From Roseateles aquatilis (GTDB lineage: Bacteria; Pseudomonadota; Gammaproteobacteria; Burkholderiales; Burkholderiaceae_C): DNA of 64,000 nt. The translations under genes were made by a program, and so were the position numbers. Below the pieces are notes generated by a model, which worked only from the letters and a program-made list of their open reading frames with translations, searched no databases and had not been told where the DNA came from. This document shows positions 47,418 to 55,110 of the stretch, in pieces; the stretch's first letter is position 1, and every line of letters begins with the position of its first letter. The stretch is from the NCBI RefSeq assembly GCF_002205645.1, contig NZ_NIOF01000001.1:1-64000 (forward strand), given 5' to 3'.

Positions 47418-48587
47418 TCAGGCCGGCTCGACCCAGCCGTCCTCGGCCCATTGGTCGAGCAAGTCGCGTGCGCCCTCGCTGAGGCGGGCCACGTCGGCCG
47501 CGGCGAGCGATCGCTGATCCGCCAGCCGGCGCATCAGCGTCGCGTCGCGCCCGCCGGCGCGGAACGAGGCACCGTTGATGAACACATGCGCGGCGTCGTA
47601 CATCATCCGCGTCCGGGCGACGAGGTGCGCCCCCTGGCCTTTCGGCAGCGCCTGGCCGGGCTCGAAGAACACGCGTGGCTTGGGTTCGGTCAGCGCCTCG
47701 CCGAGCGCACGTTCCAGCGCCAGCGGCTGCGCGGCGGCCTTCAATACCGCCTCCCGGGCGAATGCCAGCAGCGCCTCGGGAATCCGCCCCGGCTCGTCGG
47801 TGGCGGCCTGACGGGGATCGACATACATCTTGTCGCCACGCGGGGCTTCCTCGTCGTCGGTCAGGCGGACCAGCATCTCGTTGGCCAACTCGCTGCGCCA
47901 CGGCGAGCGGAAGCCCACAGACGCCGTCATGCAGTCGCCGCCGACGGCCACGCCATCGTGCGCCCAGCCGGGCGGCAGGTACAGCATGTCGCCAGGCTCG
48001 AGCACGAATTCCTGCTCCGGCTCGAAGTCCGCCAGCACCTTCAACGGTACGCCCTCGCGCTGCGCGCCGGTGGTCGACACACCCAGCCGGCCGATGCGCC
48101 AATGGCGCTTGCCGCTGACCTGGATGAGGAACACGTCATACGAATCGAAGTGGGGCCCGACCCCGCCGCCCTCGCTGGCATAGGACAGCATCAGGTCGTC
48201 AAGGCGCGCCTCGGGGACGAACCGGAAGCGGCTCAGCAGTTCATGCGCGGCCGGGACGTGCATGTCCAGCCCCTGCACGAGCAGCGTCCATCGCGGCCTG
48301 CTCCAGGCCGGCAGCTTGGCGATGGGCCCCTGGCGCAGCGTCCAGCGGTCGCCGGCCTGCTGCGATACGAGCCGCGACTCGACCTCGTCGCTGGCCGCCA
48401 ACCTGGCCAGGCCCGCGCGATCGATGGGGGGGCGCACGCCCGGCAGCGCCTGACGGACCAGCAACGGCTGCTTCTGCCAATGGCGCTTCATGAACTGCGC
48501 GGGGCTCAGGCCGCCCAACAGCGGTGTCTTTTCGGCGATGGCGATCGGCATGGCGGGGGTGGAGGATGTCGAGGGAGTCGCGGTCAT
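47418..48587 (-). CDS. roxA: JmjC-type ribosomal oxygenase, RoxA (YcfD)-like
   Basis: The 389-residue protein is a 2-oxoglutarate/Fe(II) oxygenase of the cupin-fold JmjC class. The iron triad is His146-x-Asp148 (GPHFDSYDVF) and His210 (PPGWAHDGVA), and the ALPGV...LLVRQ start with HWQKQPLLVR agrees with YcfD. E. coli YcfD hydroxylates Arg81 of ribosomal protein L16. The C-terminal winged-helix part (about 300-389) needed for dimer formation is present. A GACAAT hexamer ends 8 bases before the ATG. It is divergent from the FKBP gene. Confidence 0.88.
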   Translation of the reverse strand: MTATPSTSSTPAMPIAIAEKTPLLGGLSPAQFMKRHWQKQPLLVRQALPGVRPPIDRAGLARLAASDEVESRLVSQQAGDRWTLRQGPIAKLPAWSRPRWTLLVQGLDMHVPAAHELLSRFRFVPEARLDDLMLSYASEGGGVGPHFDSYDVFLIQVSGKRHWRIGRLGVSTTGAQREGVPLKVLADFEPEQEFVLEPGDMLYLPPGWAHDGVAVGGDCMTASVGFRSPWRSELANEMLVRLTDDEEAPRGDKMYVDPRQAATDEPGRIPEALLAFAREAVLKAAAQPLALERALGEALTEPKPRVFFEPGQALPKGQGAHLVARTRMMYDAAHVFINGASFRAGGRDATLMRRLADQRSLAAADVARLSEGARDLLDQWAEDGWVEPA

Positions 48588-48595
48588 GGGGGCGC

Positions 48596-48601
48596 ATTGT
48601 C
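48596..48601 (-). promoter_or_regulatory. -10-like GACAAT immediately before roxA
   Basis: GACAAT, then GCGCCCCC, then the ATG of roxA. No Shine-Dalgarno sequence is present, as in purN, coaBC and parE. Confidence 0.4.
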
Positions 48602-48680
48602 CTTCGGCTCGGGTCGGTTCGGCGCGATGGCCGCTCGTGTCAACAAGGACCCACGGCCGCAACGGTCCGGCCGCTGATGC

Positions 48681-48686
48681 GAGAAT
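48681..48686 (+). promoter_or_regulatory. -10-like GAGAAT immediately before the FKBP gene
   Basis: GAGAAT ends 6 bases before the ATG at 48693 with no ribosome binding site between. Confidence 0.3.
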
Positions 48687-48692
48687 CGCGCG

Positions 48693-49214
48693 ATGCAAAT
48701 CACTGCCCCCTGCGTCGTCTCCCTGACCTGGAGACTGGAGGACGCCCAAGGCCAATCCGTCGAGGTCCTGGACCCGCCGATGGAATTCTTCTACGGTGGC
48801 GAAGACCTGTTCGCGAAGGTCGAGGAAGCTCTCGTCGACAAGGTCTCCGGCGACGAAGTCAGCGTCGCGCTGCAGCCCGAGGACGCGTTCGGCGACTATG
48901 ACAGCGCCCTGGTCTGCTTCGAGCCGCGCGATGTATTCCCCGACAACGTCGAGGTCGGCATGCAGTTCGAAGGCCTGCCCGAAGGCGCCTCGACACCGGA
49001 CATGCCTGCGGATCGGATTTATTCGGTGACCGAGGTCTATCCGGCCCACGTCGTGCTGGACGGCAATCATCCGCTGGCCGGCATCGGCCTGCGCATCCAC
49101 GTGACCGTCTGCGACGTGCGCGAGGCAACTGAAGAAGAGATCGAGGCCGGCACGCTGGGCGACTCGGGCTTCAGCGTCACGAACGGCCCGCCGCCGGACG
49201 AGCCGATTCATTGA
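48693..49214 (+). CDS. SlyD-like FKBP-type peptidyl-prolyl isomerase
   Basis: The 173-residue protein has the SlyD-type architecture: an FKBP core split by an insert-in-flap chaperone domain. The core is marked by VSLTWRLEDAQGQ, EFFYGGEDLFAKVEEAL and VTVCDVREATEEEI. The inserted domain (about 75-130) includes PEDAFGDYD and DGNHPLAG, the latter typical of SlyD. It helps proline isomerisation in folding proteins. The His/Cys-rich metal-binding tail of E. coli SlyD is absent; the C-terminus is short and acidic. It is divergent from roxA and followed by a strong hairpin. Confidence 0.88.
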   Translation: MQITAPCVVSLTWRLEDAQGQSVEVLDPPMEFFYGGEDLFAKVEEALVDKVSGDEVSVALQPEDAFGDYDSALVCFEPRDVFPDNVEVGMQFEGLPEGASTPDMPADRIYSVTEVYPAHVVLDGNHPLAGIGLRIHVTVCDVREATEEEIEAGTLGDSGFSVTNGPPPDEPIH

Positions 49215-49231
49215 ACGGTCTCCGAGCATGA

Positions 49232-49256
49232 CAAGGCCCCGCGATGCGGGGCCTTG
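49232..49256 (+). terminator. Terminator of the FKBP gene
   Basis: CAAGGCCCCGC, the loop GAT and GCGGGGCCTTG form an 11-bp perfect stem, followed by TTGC. The remaining 230 bases to the convergent EAL-type gene hold nothing I recognise. Confidence 0.75.
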
Positions 49257-49484
49257 TTGCTTGGGGGCACGTGCGCCTGGAACGCCATGCCGAAGACAAG
49301 CCGGACGACTCACCGTCCCTGATATTGCCGTGCGGATCGACTCGGGCTCAATCATCGACGCCCCGAGCGCCGCAAGAAGAATCGGTATTTGACAAGACCG
49401 CTTCGGCTGCCCGAATTGCCAGGCGATCCCGAAACTCCCGCTGATCCCATGCCGACGGCGGTCGTACCACCGGGGCCGCTGACA

Positions 49485-50576
49485 TCAAAACTCACGCAGT
49501 TCCGATGCCATGACACCGCCCGAATCCCGCGAGCACAGCCGCCGATAGAGATCGAAGATCTTTGCCTCGAGTTCCAACGGACTGCCGCAGGCCCGAGCAC
49601 CGATCAGGCGCGCGCGGTAGTTGTGAATCTGCTCGCGGACCGCATGCGACCAGCTGTGCCCGCTCGGCGTCAGATCGAAGGTGCTGGAGCGCAACACATG
49701 CAACCACCCCAGCAGCACGTCATGAGGGAAGCCGGCGAACACGTCGGTGAGCGTCGTTGGCGGACGTTCCGCTCGGGCATAAAGGCGCTGGAGCGTCAGC
49801 AGCCGGATCACCAGCGCGGGATCCGCCGCCGCGGCCATCGCCAGCGCATCGTGCGGCACGCCCTGGCGCGCGAGCTTGTAGAGCCGCGTCAGCGTGTCGA
49901 CGTCGCAACTCGGTAGCGCGCGGGGCGTTTCCTCCTGCGCCGGGGTGATCAGGTCGCCCTGGAAATAGCGCAGGCCCAGCGCCTTGAGGCGCAGGTAGTC
50001 CGTCGGATCGGCGAGCCGGTCGGCGATCGGCACCACGCCGGCCTGCCTTGCGAGCGCCAGGAATGCGGGCCACCCGGCCGGCGAGGCCAGCGACACGTCG
50101 AGCTTCGCGAACGACATCATCGGCAGCCACTCGCCGCGTGGATCCTCGGGCGCCGCCACGTCGGCGAGCGCGAAGCGATAACCGCGCGCGTGCAGTTGAG
50201 CGATGCGACGCGTGATCGGCTCCTGCACCGGCAGGTCCGAGGAAAGCTGGATCACGCCGAGGTGGCCGCACAACACTTCCGCGATCGGGCTCAGCAGCGT
50301 GGGGCCGTCCATCTCGACGAACAGGCAACCGGGCCGCCGGTGCGCGAGCCCACCATCGAGCAGGGCCTGGCTCAGCAGCATGCTGGTCGCATAAGGACTG
50401 GGCGGGGGCTGCGTTCGACGCGGGCCGTCACTCCAGCGGAAGGACAGCTCCTGCCCCATCGGCTCGACGGAGCCATCGACGATGGGCTGACGCGCGAAGC
50501 GCACGCGAGCCGGTTCCGGACGGATCAGCAAGCGGGCCAGCGCGACGCCGCTGCGGGAGGGACGGGAGGTGTGCAT
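49485..50576 (-). CDS. EAL/HDOD-type signalling protein with degenerate EAL domain
   Basis: The 363-residue protein resembles the YuxH-like group with an EAL-like barrel followed by an HDOD-like helical domain. FARQPIVDGSVEPMGQELSF is the EAL start, with an altered catalytic motif (no E-A-L), and FAKLDVSL and GYRFALADVAAPE match later barrel strands. Key metal-binding Glu/Asp residues of active phosphodiesterases are not evident, so it probably does not hydrolyse c-di-GMP. The C-terminal part (about 230-363) is helical. A signalling scaffold role is possible. It lies 79 bases downstream of the sensor kinase gene on the same strand. Confidence 0.78.
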   Translation of the reverse strand: MHTSRPSRSGVALARLLIRPEPARVRFARQPIVDGSVEPMGQELSFRWSDGPRRTQPPPSPYATSMLLSQALLDGGLAHRRPGCLFVEMDGPTLLSPIAEVLCGHLGVIQLSSDLPVQEPITRRIAQLHARGYRFALADVAAPEDPRGEWLPMMSFAKLDVSLASPAGWPAFLALARQAGVVPIADRLADPTDYLRLKALGLRYFQGDLITPAQEETPRALPSCDVDTLTRLYKLARQGVPHDALAMAAAADPALVIRLLTLQRLYARAERPPTTLTDVFAGFPHDVLLGWLHVLRSSTFDLTPSGHSWSHAVREQIHNYRARLIGARACGSPLELEAKIFDLYRRLCSRDSGGVMASELREF

Positions 50577-50655
50577 GGCCGGAGCTGAAAACCGGTAGGC
50601 CCGGGGGATCGGGCGGGTACCCAGTATTTCCAGGATCGGCCTGGCGTTCGATGGC

Positions 50656-52740
50656 TCAGCTCAGTGGCATTGCGGGCGCGGCCCACTGGGAACTGTCGCC
50701 GACCGACTCGTTTCCCGGACTCGCGGTCGTCAGCGGCAGGCGCAGGCGGGTGCGGGCCCCCTGCGACGTGCGCTCGAAATGGAAGCAGCCACCGATGCCC
50801 TCCGCGCGACGCCGCAGCCCCGACAGGCCGCTGCCGCCAGAGAGCGGCGAGTCCGCGCGCCCGCCATCGCAACCATCGACGAAGGCCGGCTCCGCGACAT
50901 CGGCCTGACCGTTGTCCTCGATCAGCACTTCGAGGACCTCGCCGTGGATCACCGCCATCCGGATCGACAGCCGGCTGGCGTTGGCGTACTTGATGGTGTT
51001 GGCCACCGACTCTTCGACGATGCGCATTACCTGCTTGGACAGATCGGTCAACAGCACGATTTCAGGGCCCTCGGAGATGTCGTACTCGATCTGGAAATCC
51101 GCCCGGCTGAGCGATTCGTCGAGGTTGCTGCAATAGGTGAACAGTACGTCGTGGATGCTGCGCTGTTCACGGACCTCCGTGACCGAGATGATCTCGCGCA
51201 GATCCCGCAACGCGTCCATCAGATGCGACTCGAGGCGGGGATGATCGATGTCGCGATCACGCACGCTGAACAGCGTCGTCACGAGCTTGGAGCCGATGCC
51301 GTCGTGCAGGTCGCGATAGATGCGATCGCGCTCGGTCTGCGCGGCGGCCTCGTTCTCCATCTCACGCTGGCGGTTGTAGCTGACGAGCAGCTCGCGCTCG
51401 CGCTGCTGCAGGGTGTCCGTGAGGATCCGGTTGTTGTCACGGATGCGCTTCACGTTGGACTGGAATTTCGCCAGCAGGATCTGCGCGACGACAAAGAGCA
51501 ACAGCGGCACGCTCAGGTGGCTCAGGAACACCGGCGTCACCAGCAGGTGCGACAGCGACCAGCCCGCGTCCGGCATCTGGAAGCTGATCAGATGCAATAT
51601 CGCGTTGTGATCGCGTAGCGCGAAGACCTGCGCCAGCACCGACTGGAACAGCAACGACATTGCCGTGCGCGATCGCGTCCGCGCCACGTGCAAGGCCAGC
51701 CGCGAGCAGGCGGACAGGTGGAACAGCAGCAGCACCGGCAACCAGTACGCATCGAGCCACTCGCGCCCCTGTAGCCCCAGCAGCGGATATGCCAGCGCCG
51801 CAGCGCTCGCGGCTCCGAACAACGCGATCCGCCTGGCGCCCCCCAGCGGCTCGCCGACGAAGGCGAAGATGAACAGGGTCAGCACCGCCACCACCGCGCC
51901 CAGGCAGGCGTACTGGGCCCAGGTCCACAACGAGACGAGGCCCGCCGGCACGTAGGGCATCAGGATCAGCGAGAACAGCACCGACCACAGCACCGTCGTC
52001 GCGCCGGCATGCAGGAAGATGGCACCGTCCTTGCGGCTGGCCAGCCAGGCGCCCAGCATGAACATCCCGGCCAGCAGGCAGAAGACGTTGGAAGCGTTGG
52101 CCAGCGACGAGCCGATGAAGTAGGTCAGCTCGTAGATGTAGGCGACGGTATCGATGTCGCCGAGATAGATCGGCGCCAGCTGGATGTAGGGGTCCCAGGT
52201 GGTCAGCTCGATCGTCAGGACGTTGCCTTCCGGCTTGAGGAGCCGACGCGCCAGCGGTGCCTGCAGCGGCCGATACCACTTGTAGCGGGCCGTCGCGTCG
52301 GACTTGGGCAGGCCGCCGATCCAGACGTCGTTCAGGTAGACGTCCATCCCGTCGAGCGCCTGGCTGACCAACAGGCTCTTGCGCGGAATGCGTGCCTGGC
52401 CGCGCGGGAACGGGTCGCAGCACGGCGCGGGACGATCAAGGTAGCGATCCAGGTCGATGCGAAGGCGGATCCGCTTGAGGCCGTCGACCTGGCTCACGTC
52501 GCGGAAGTAGGGGAGCGCGACCTTGGGCTCGTCGGCGACGAAGCCGCCCTGCAGACGCGGTGCCTCGGGCCCCGCATCACGCGAGTCCGGCGCGGCGCGC
52601 ACGATCTCCAGGTCCTGTGCGCCCTCGATGCGGTGGACCCGCGTCGCGAGGCTGCTGGTGGCCACCACCAGCAATGCCAGGATGAAGAAGGTCAGCCAGA
52701 AGCAGACCGACTTCAGCGACCCGCGCCTGCGGTTATTCAT
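50656..52740 (-). CDS. 7TM sensor histidine kinase, NarL/HPK7 class
   Basis: The 694-residue protein has an N-terminal TM (about 11-30), an extracytoplasmic beta-rich domain (about 40-195), seven TM helices (about 200-410), a coiled coil, a HisKA_3 dimerisation domain and a HATPase domain. The phosphorylated histidine is in ERDRIYRDLHDGIGSKL. The N box is IVEESVANTIKYA; the GGSGLSGLRRRAEGIGG stretch is the G2 box. The layout is that of 7TMR-DISM kinases. Its start overlaps the end of the response regulator gene by 8 bases. The sensed signal is unknown; the extracytoplasmic domain suggests a carbohydrate-like ligand. Confidence 0.9.
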   Translation of the reverse strand: MNNRRRGSLKSVCFWLTFFILALLVVATSSLATRVHRIEGAQDLEIVRAAPDSRDAGPEAPRLQGGFVADEPKVALPYFRDVSQVDGLKRIRLRIDLDRYLDRPAPCCDPFPRGQARIPRKSLLVSQALDGMDVYLNDVWIGGLPKSDATARYKWYRPLQAPLARRLLKPEGNVLTIELTTWDPYIQLAPIYLGDIDTVAYIYELTYFIGSSLANASNVFCLLAGMFMLGAWLASRKDGAIFLHAGATTVLWSVLFSLILMPYVPAGLVSLWTWAQYACLGAVVAVLTLFIFAFVGEPLGGARRIALFGAASAAALAYPLLGLQGREWLDAYWLPVLLLFHLSACSRLALHVARTRSRTAMSLLFQSVLAQVFALRDHNAILHLISFQMPDAGWSLSHLLVTPVFLSHLSVPLLLFVVAQILLAKFQSNVKRIRDNNRILTDTLQQRERELLVSYNRQREMENEAAAQTERDRIYRDLHDGIGSKLVTTLFSVRDRDIDHPRLESHLMDALRDLREIISVTEVREQRSIHDVLFTYCSNLDESLSRADFQIEYDISEGPEIVLLTDLSKQVMRIVEESVANTIKYANASRLSIRMAVIHGEVLEVLIEDNGQADVAEPAFVDGCDGGRADSPLSGGSGLSGLRRRAEGIGGCFHFERTSQGARTRLRLPLTTASPGNESVGDSSQWAAPAMPLS

Positions 52741-53401
52741 CGATCAACCCGTGGACCCGCGCGGCGTTGGCGGCCATCGCCCGCGACTTCACCCCGAGCT
52801 TGCGGTAGACGCTGCGCAGGTGCTGATTGACGGTGTGATGGGAGATGCTCAGCCGCCGACCGATCTCCACGATCGGCAACCCCTCGGCGAGGTGATGCAG
52901 GACTTCCCACTCGCGTTCGCCCAGGCCCAGTTCCTTGAGCACCTTCTGCCGGTCGACCTGCGGCCGCACGTTGTTCTCTAGTGAAGCGATCCGGTCCACC
53001 ACCAGTTGAGCGACCGCCGGGCTGAGCGGGGCCTGCCCGTTGTGCGCGCTGACCAGCTTGTCGACCAGCGAGGGATGGATCTCCTCCTTGAGCAGGTAGC
53101 CGCTGGCGCCGGCGCGCAGGCTGCGCATCACATGCTTGCTGTCGCCGAAGGTGCTGACGACGACGCTGCGCGCCTCGGGACACTTTTCCCTCACCAGCCG
53201 GATCAGGTCGACACCGTCCACGTCTGGCAGGCCCAGGTCGACCACATACAGATCGGCGCGGTTGGCAAGGATCGCGGCAACCGCCTCGCCCCGGTTTCTT
53301 GCGATACCGACCACTTCACAGAAACTGCTCATTGAAATCACGTCCACCAGTCTTTTCATGATGGTTTGATCGTCTTCGATGATCACGACGGCGATGCTCA
53401 T
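52733..53401 (-). CDS. NarL/LuxR-family response regulator
   Basis: The 222-residue regulator has a receiver domain with Asp10-Asp11, phospho-acceptor Asp55 (VVDLGLPDVDG), Ser/Thr in VVSTF and Lys in YLLKEE. The C-terminal LuxR-type helix-turn-helix reads LGEREWEVLHHLAEGLP and HTVNQHLRSVYRKLGVKSR. It is the partner of the kinase whose gene overlaps its 3' end by 8 bases. AAGGAG is 8 bases before the ATG. Targets are unknown; the closest upstream gene is a small membrane protein that may belong to the system. Confidence 0.93.
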   Translation of the reverse strand: MSIAVVIIEDDQTIMKRLVDVISMSSFCEVVGIARNRGEAVAAILANRADLYVVDLGLPDVDGVDLIRLVREKCPEARSVVVSTFGDSKHVMRSLRAGASGYLLKEEIHPSLVDKLVSAHNGQAPLSPAVAQLVVDRIASLENNVRPQVDRQKVLKELGLGEREWEVLHHLAEGLPIVEIGRRLSISHHTVNQHLRSVYRKLGVKSRAMAANAARVHGLIDE

Positions 53402-53518
53402 GGGTTTTGCTCCTTCTCACTCGTTGTCCCGTTGCCCAAAAGGCGGGCTCAGTTTCGCGGGCGAGCGGAAACGGACAATCACCGAAGCAAGTAAACCCGA
53501 AATCGCCAGACTGCAAAT

Positions 53519-53779
53519 TCAATGGTGGTCGAAAACACGTGGCGCGCGCTGCTTCCAACCGGGGTCGTCAGCCTGCGAAGCCCGGCGCCGTCGGGCTTTC
53601 AGCCAGGATTCGACGGTGGCCGCCAAACACATCGTCAGCAGGATCAGACCGCCGGCACCCAGCAAGTAACCAATAGCAGTCAGCTCATATGAGGGACCCA
53701 CAGGGATGACTCTCTCGATCAAAGTGCTTGCGACACCCGCAGCGATCAGCCCCAAGGACACGGCGTACATATTTCTCAT
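53519..53779 (-). CDS. Small two-TM membrane protein
   Basis: The 86-residue protein has two predicted TM helices (about 5-24 and 33-57) and a basic, cytoplasmic-looking C-terminus (WLKARRRRASQADD). It is not recognised. Codon use is less GC-rich than in neighbouring genes, in line with the AT-richer DNA around it. The ATG at 53779 has a weak ribosome binding site. It lies 117 bases upstream of the two-component regulator gene on the same strand. Confidence 0.5.
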   Translation of the reverse strand: MRNMYAVSLGLIAAGVASTLIERVIPVGPSYELTAIGYLLGAGGLILLTMCLAATVESWLKARRRRASQADDPGWKQRAPRVFDHH

Positions 53780-54489
53780 GGCATAAATCCATCCGCAAAC
53801 TCCACGCCAGTGTTGCCCACCGACATCCGATTGCTAATCACCCATAACAATCACATTTCTACTCAAACTTGCTATCGCATCAGGAATTCCGTGAAGAAAC
53901 CCACGCCAGACATCGGTCGGTCGGAATATCAAGCCGGCGATGTTGACAATTGACAATCTCGGCGATCAGCGATTGGGCTTCGAACGGAAAACTCGCTGCC
54001 AAATGCGCGTGCCGTGGAATTCGTGGGCGTTCAATTCCCCTAACGAACCGGCCGTGCGAGGGGCCGGGCTGGCCATTGCAAGTGAAATATACACGGACAA
54101 GTGATAAAAATGATACCCAGGTCGGTCGATCACTGAGATTTGTCAGCTGCGCTTGTCTGGTGAACGACGGCGGTCGAATCTGCACCGACCGGCATGCCTC
54201 GGGTCGAGGAGCCGGACGACCGCCGCCAGTTGGCAGGGTCACGCCTGGGCGACCCGTCCGTGAGTACCGAGCCCCTGGAGGCTGGACGACACATTGCGCC
54301 ACCCGCGGCCGCAGGAAACCCGGCGCGGGACACGCGCTTCGCGAACCGGCGGCGCGGTGCGGATGAACAGCCAATGACGATCAGGCCGCCTCCCTCCCGG
54401 GAGCGGCCCTGCGTTCGCGACTGCGGTGCTGAAAGTCCGAGGGCGACGATCGATCGCCCGTGGCGTCCGGGGACAAAGCCCCGGCGCCT
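53780..54489. other. 710-base stretch without a convincing gene
   Basis: Bases 53780-54130 are clearly richer in A and T than the rest of the window. They contain a tandem TTGACAATTGACAA (53943-53956) and a purine-rich AAGTGATAAAAATGATA stretch near 54100. No coding frame with plausible composition was found in either strand; the open frames here are Arg/Pro-rich and shadow-like. It may be regulatory DNA or the remnant of a lost gene. Confidence 0.5.
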
Positions 54490-54837
54490 TCAATGGCAGT
54501 CGGTGAGGCGCTCGAGGGCGACCTGGTACTGGTGCCCGGCGAGTTGCCCGCGCACCGGCTGCACCCAGGCGCCGGGAACGCCGGTGTACAGCGACTTCAG
54601 CGCGAGCACCTTGACGACCTCGGCCTGGCTCGGCTGCTTGGGGTCCAGCGACCACCAGCCGTCGGGCACCACGCAGGTCATGCCAGGCCCCACCCCATGC
54701 GTCGCCTCGGCCCGAGCGGGCGCCGAGGCGGTCAAGTTGCCGGCGGCGATTACTTCAGCGGAAGCGGCAGCGCCGGCCATCTGGGGGCCCAAGGCCACGG
54801 CAGTGGCCAGAACCGGCCCCAACAAAGTCAAACGCAC
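54490..54837 (-). CDS. Small secreted protein of unknown function
   Basis: The 115-residue protein has a signal peptide (about 1-24, ending MAGAAAS), a short mature part with two cysteines (MTCVVPDGWW and the penultimate Cys) that could form a disulfide, and a PDGWWSLDPKQPS segment. It is not recognised. The start is a GTG at 54837 with GGGGAG 6 bases upstream, which decides it; an ATG nearby is out of frame. It is divergent from fusA. The 270-base gap between (54838-55110) carries overlapping palindromes. Confidence 0.6.
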   Translation of the reverse strand: MRLTLLGPVLATAVALGPQMAGAAASAEVIAAGNLTASAPARAEATHGVGPGMTCVVPDGWWSLDPKQPSQAEVVKVLALKSLYTGVPGAWVQPVRGQLAGHQYQVALERLTDCH

Positions 54838-54922
54838 GACATCTCCCCAAGAAAGCTAACGAATGTAAGTGAGGCGACACCTTCGTAACTGGATGGAATC
54901 ACGGCAACCGCCCAGGCGTGCC

Positions 54923-54950
54923 CCCCTTGTTCAAGGGGTCAGGTCTGACC
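54923..54950. repeat. Two overlapping palindromes (REP-like)
   Basis: CCCCTTGTTCAAGGGG (54923-54938) and GGTCAGGTCTGACC (54937-54950) are both perfect inverted repeats sharing two bases. The GGGGTCAGGTCTGACC core recalls REP-type palindromes associated with RAYT transposases in other bacteria. No such transposase is in the window. Confidence 0.55.
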
Positions 54951-55110
54951 ACCGCGGGCGAACGGCCTGCCGGTCAGCCCCAGCGGCGTCGGGCTCTTCC
55001 GAGTGGTGGATGGCAAGCGACATCCCTTCTCGGTACATTGGTTGGTTTTCCCCGGGCCGACCACATCGCCGCCCGGCGCCGTGCCGCCCTTCTCGCCACT
55101 GGAGACCACC

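Noticed and set aside
53880-54374. 164-codon open frame on the minus strand in the gene-poor stretch
   Set aside because: Arg/Pro/Ser-rich, no signal peptide, no domain, no Shine-Dalgarno sequence; left as non-coding.
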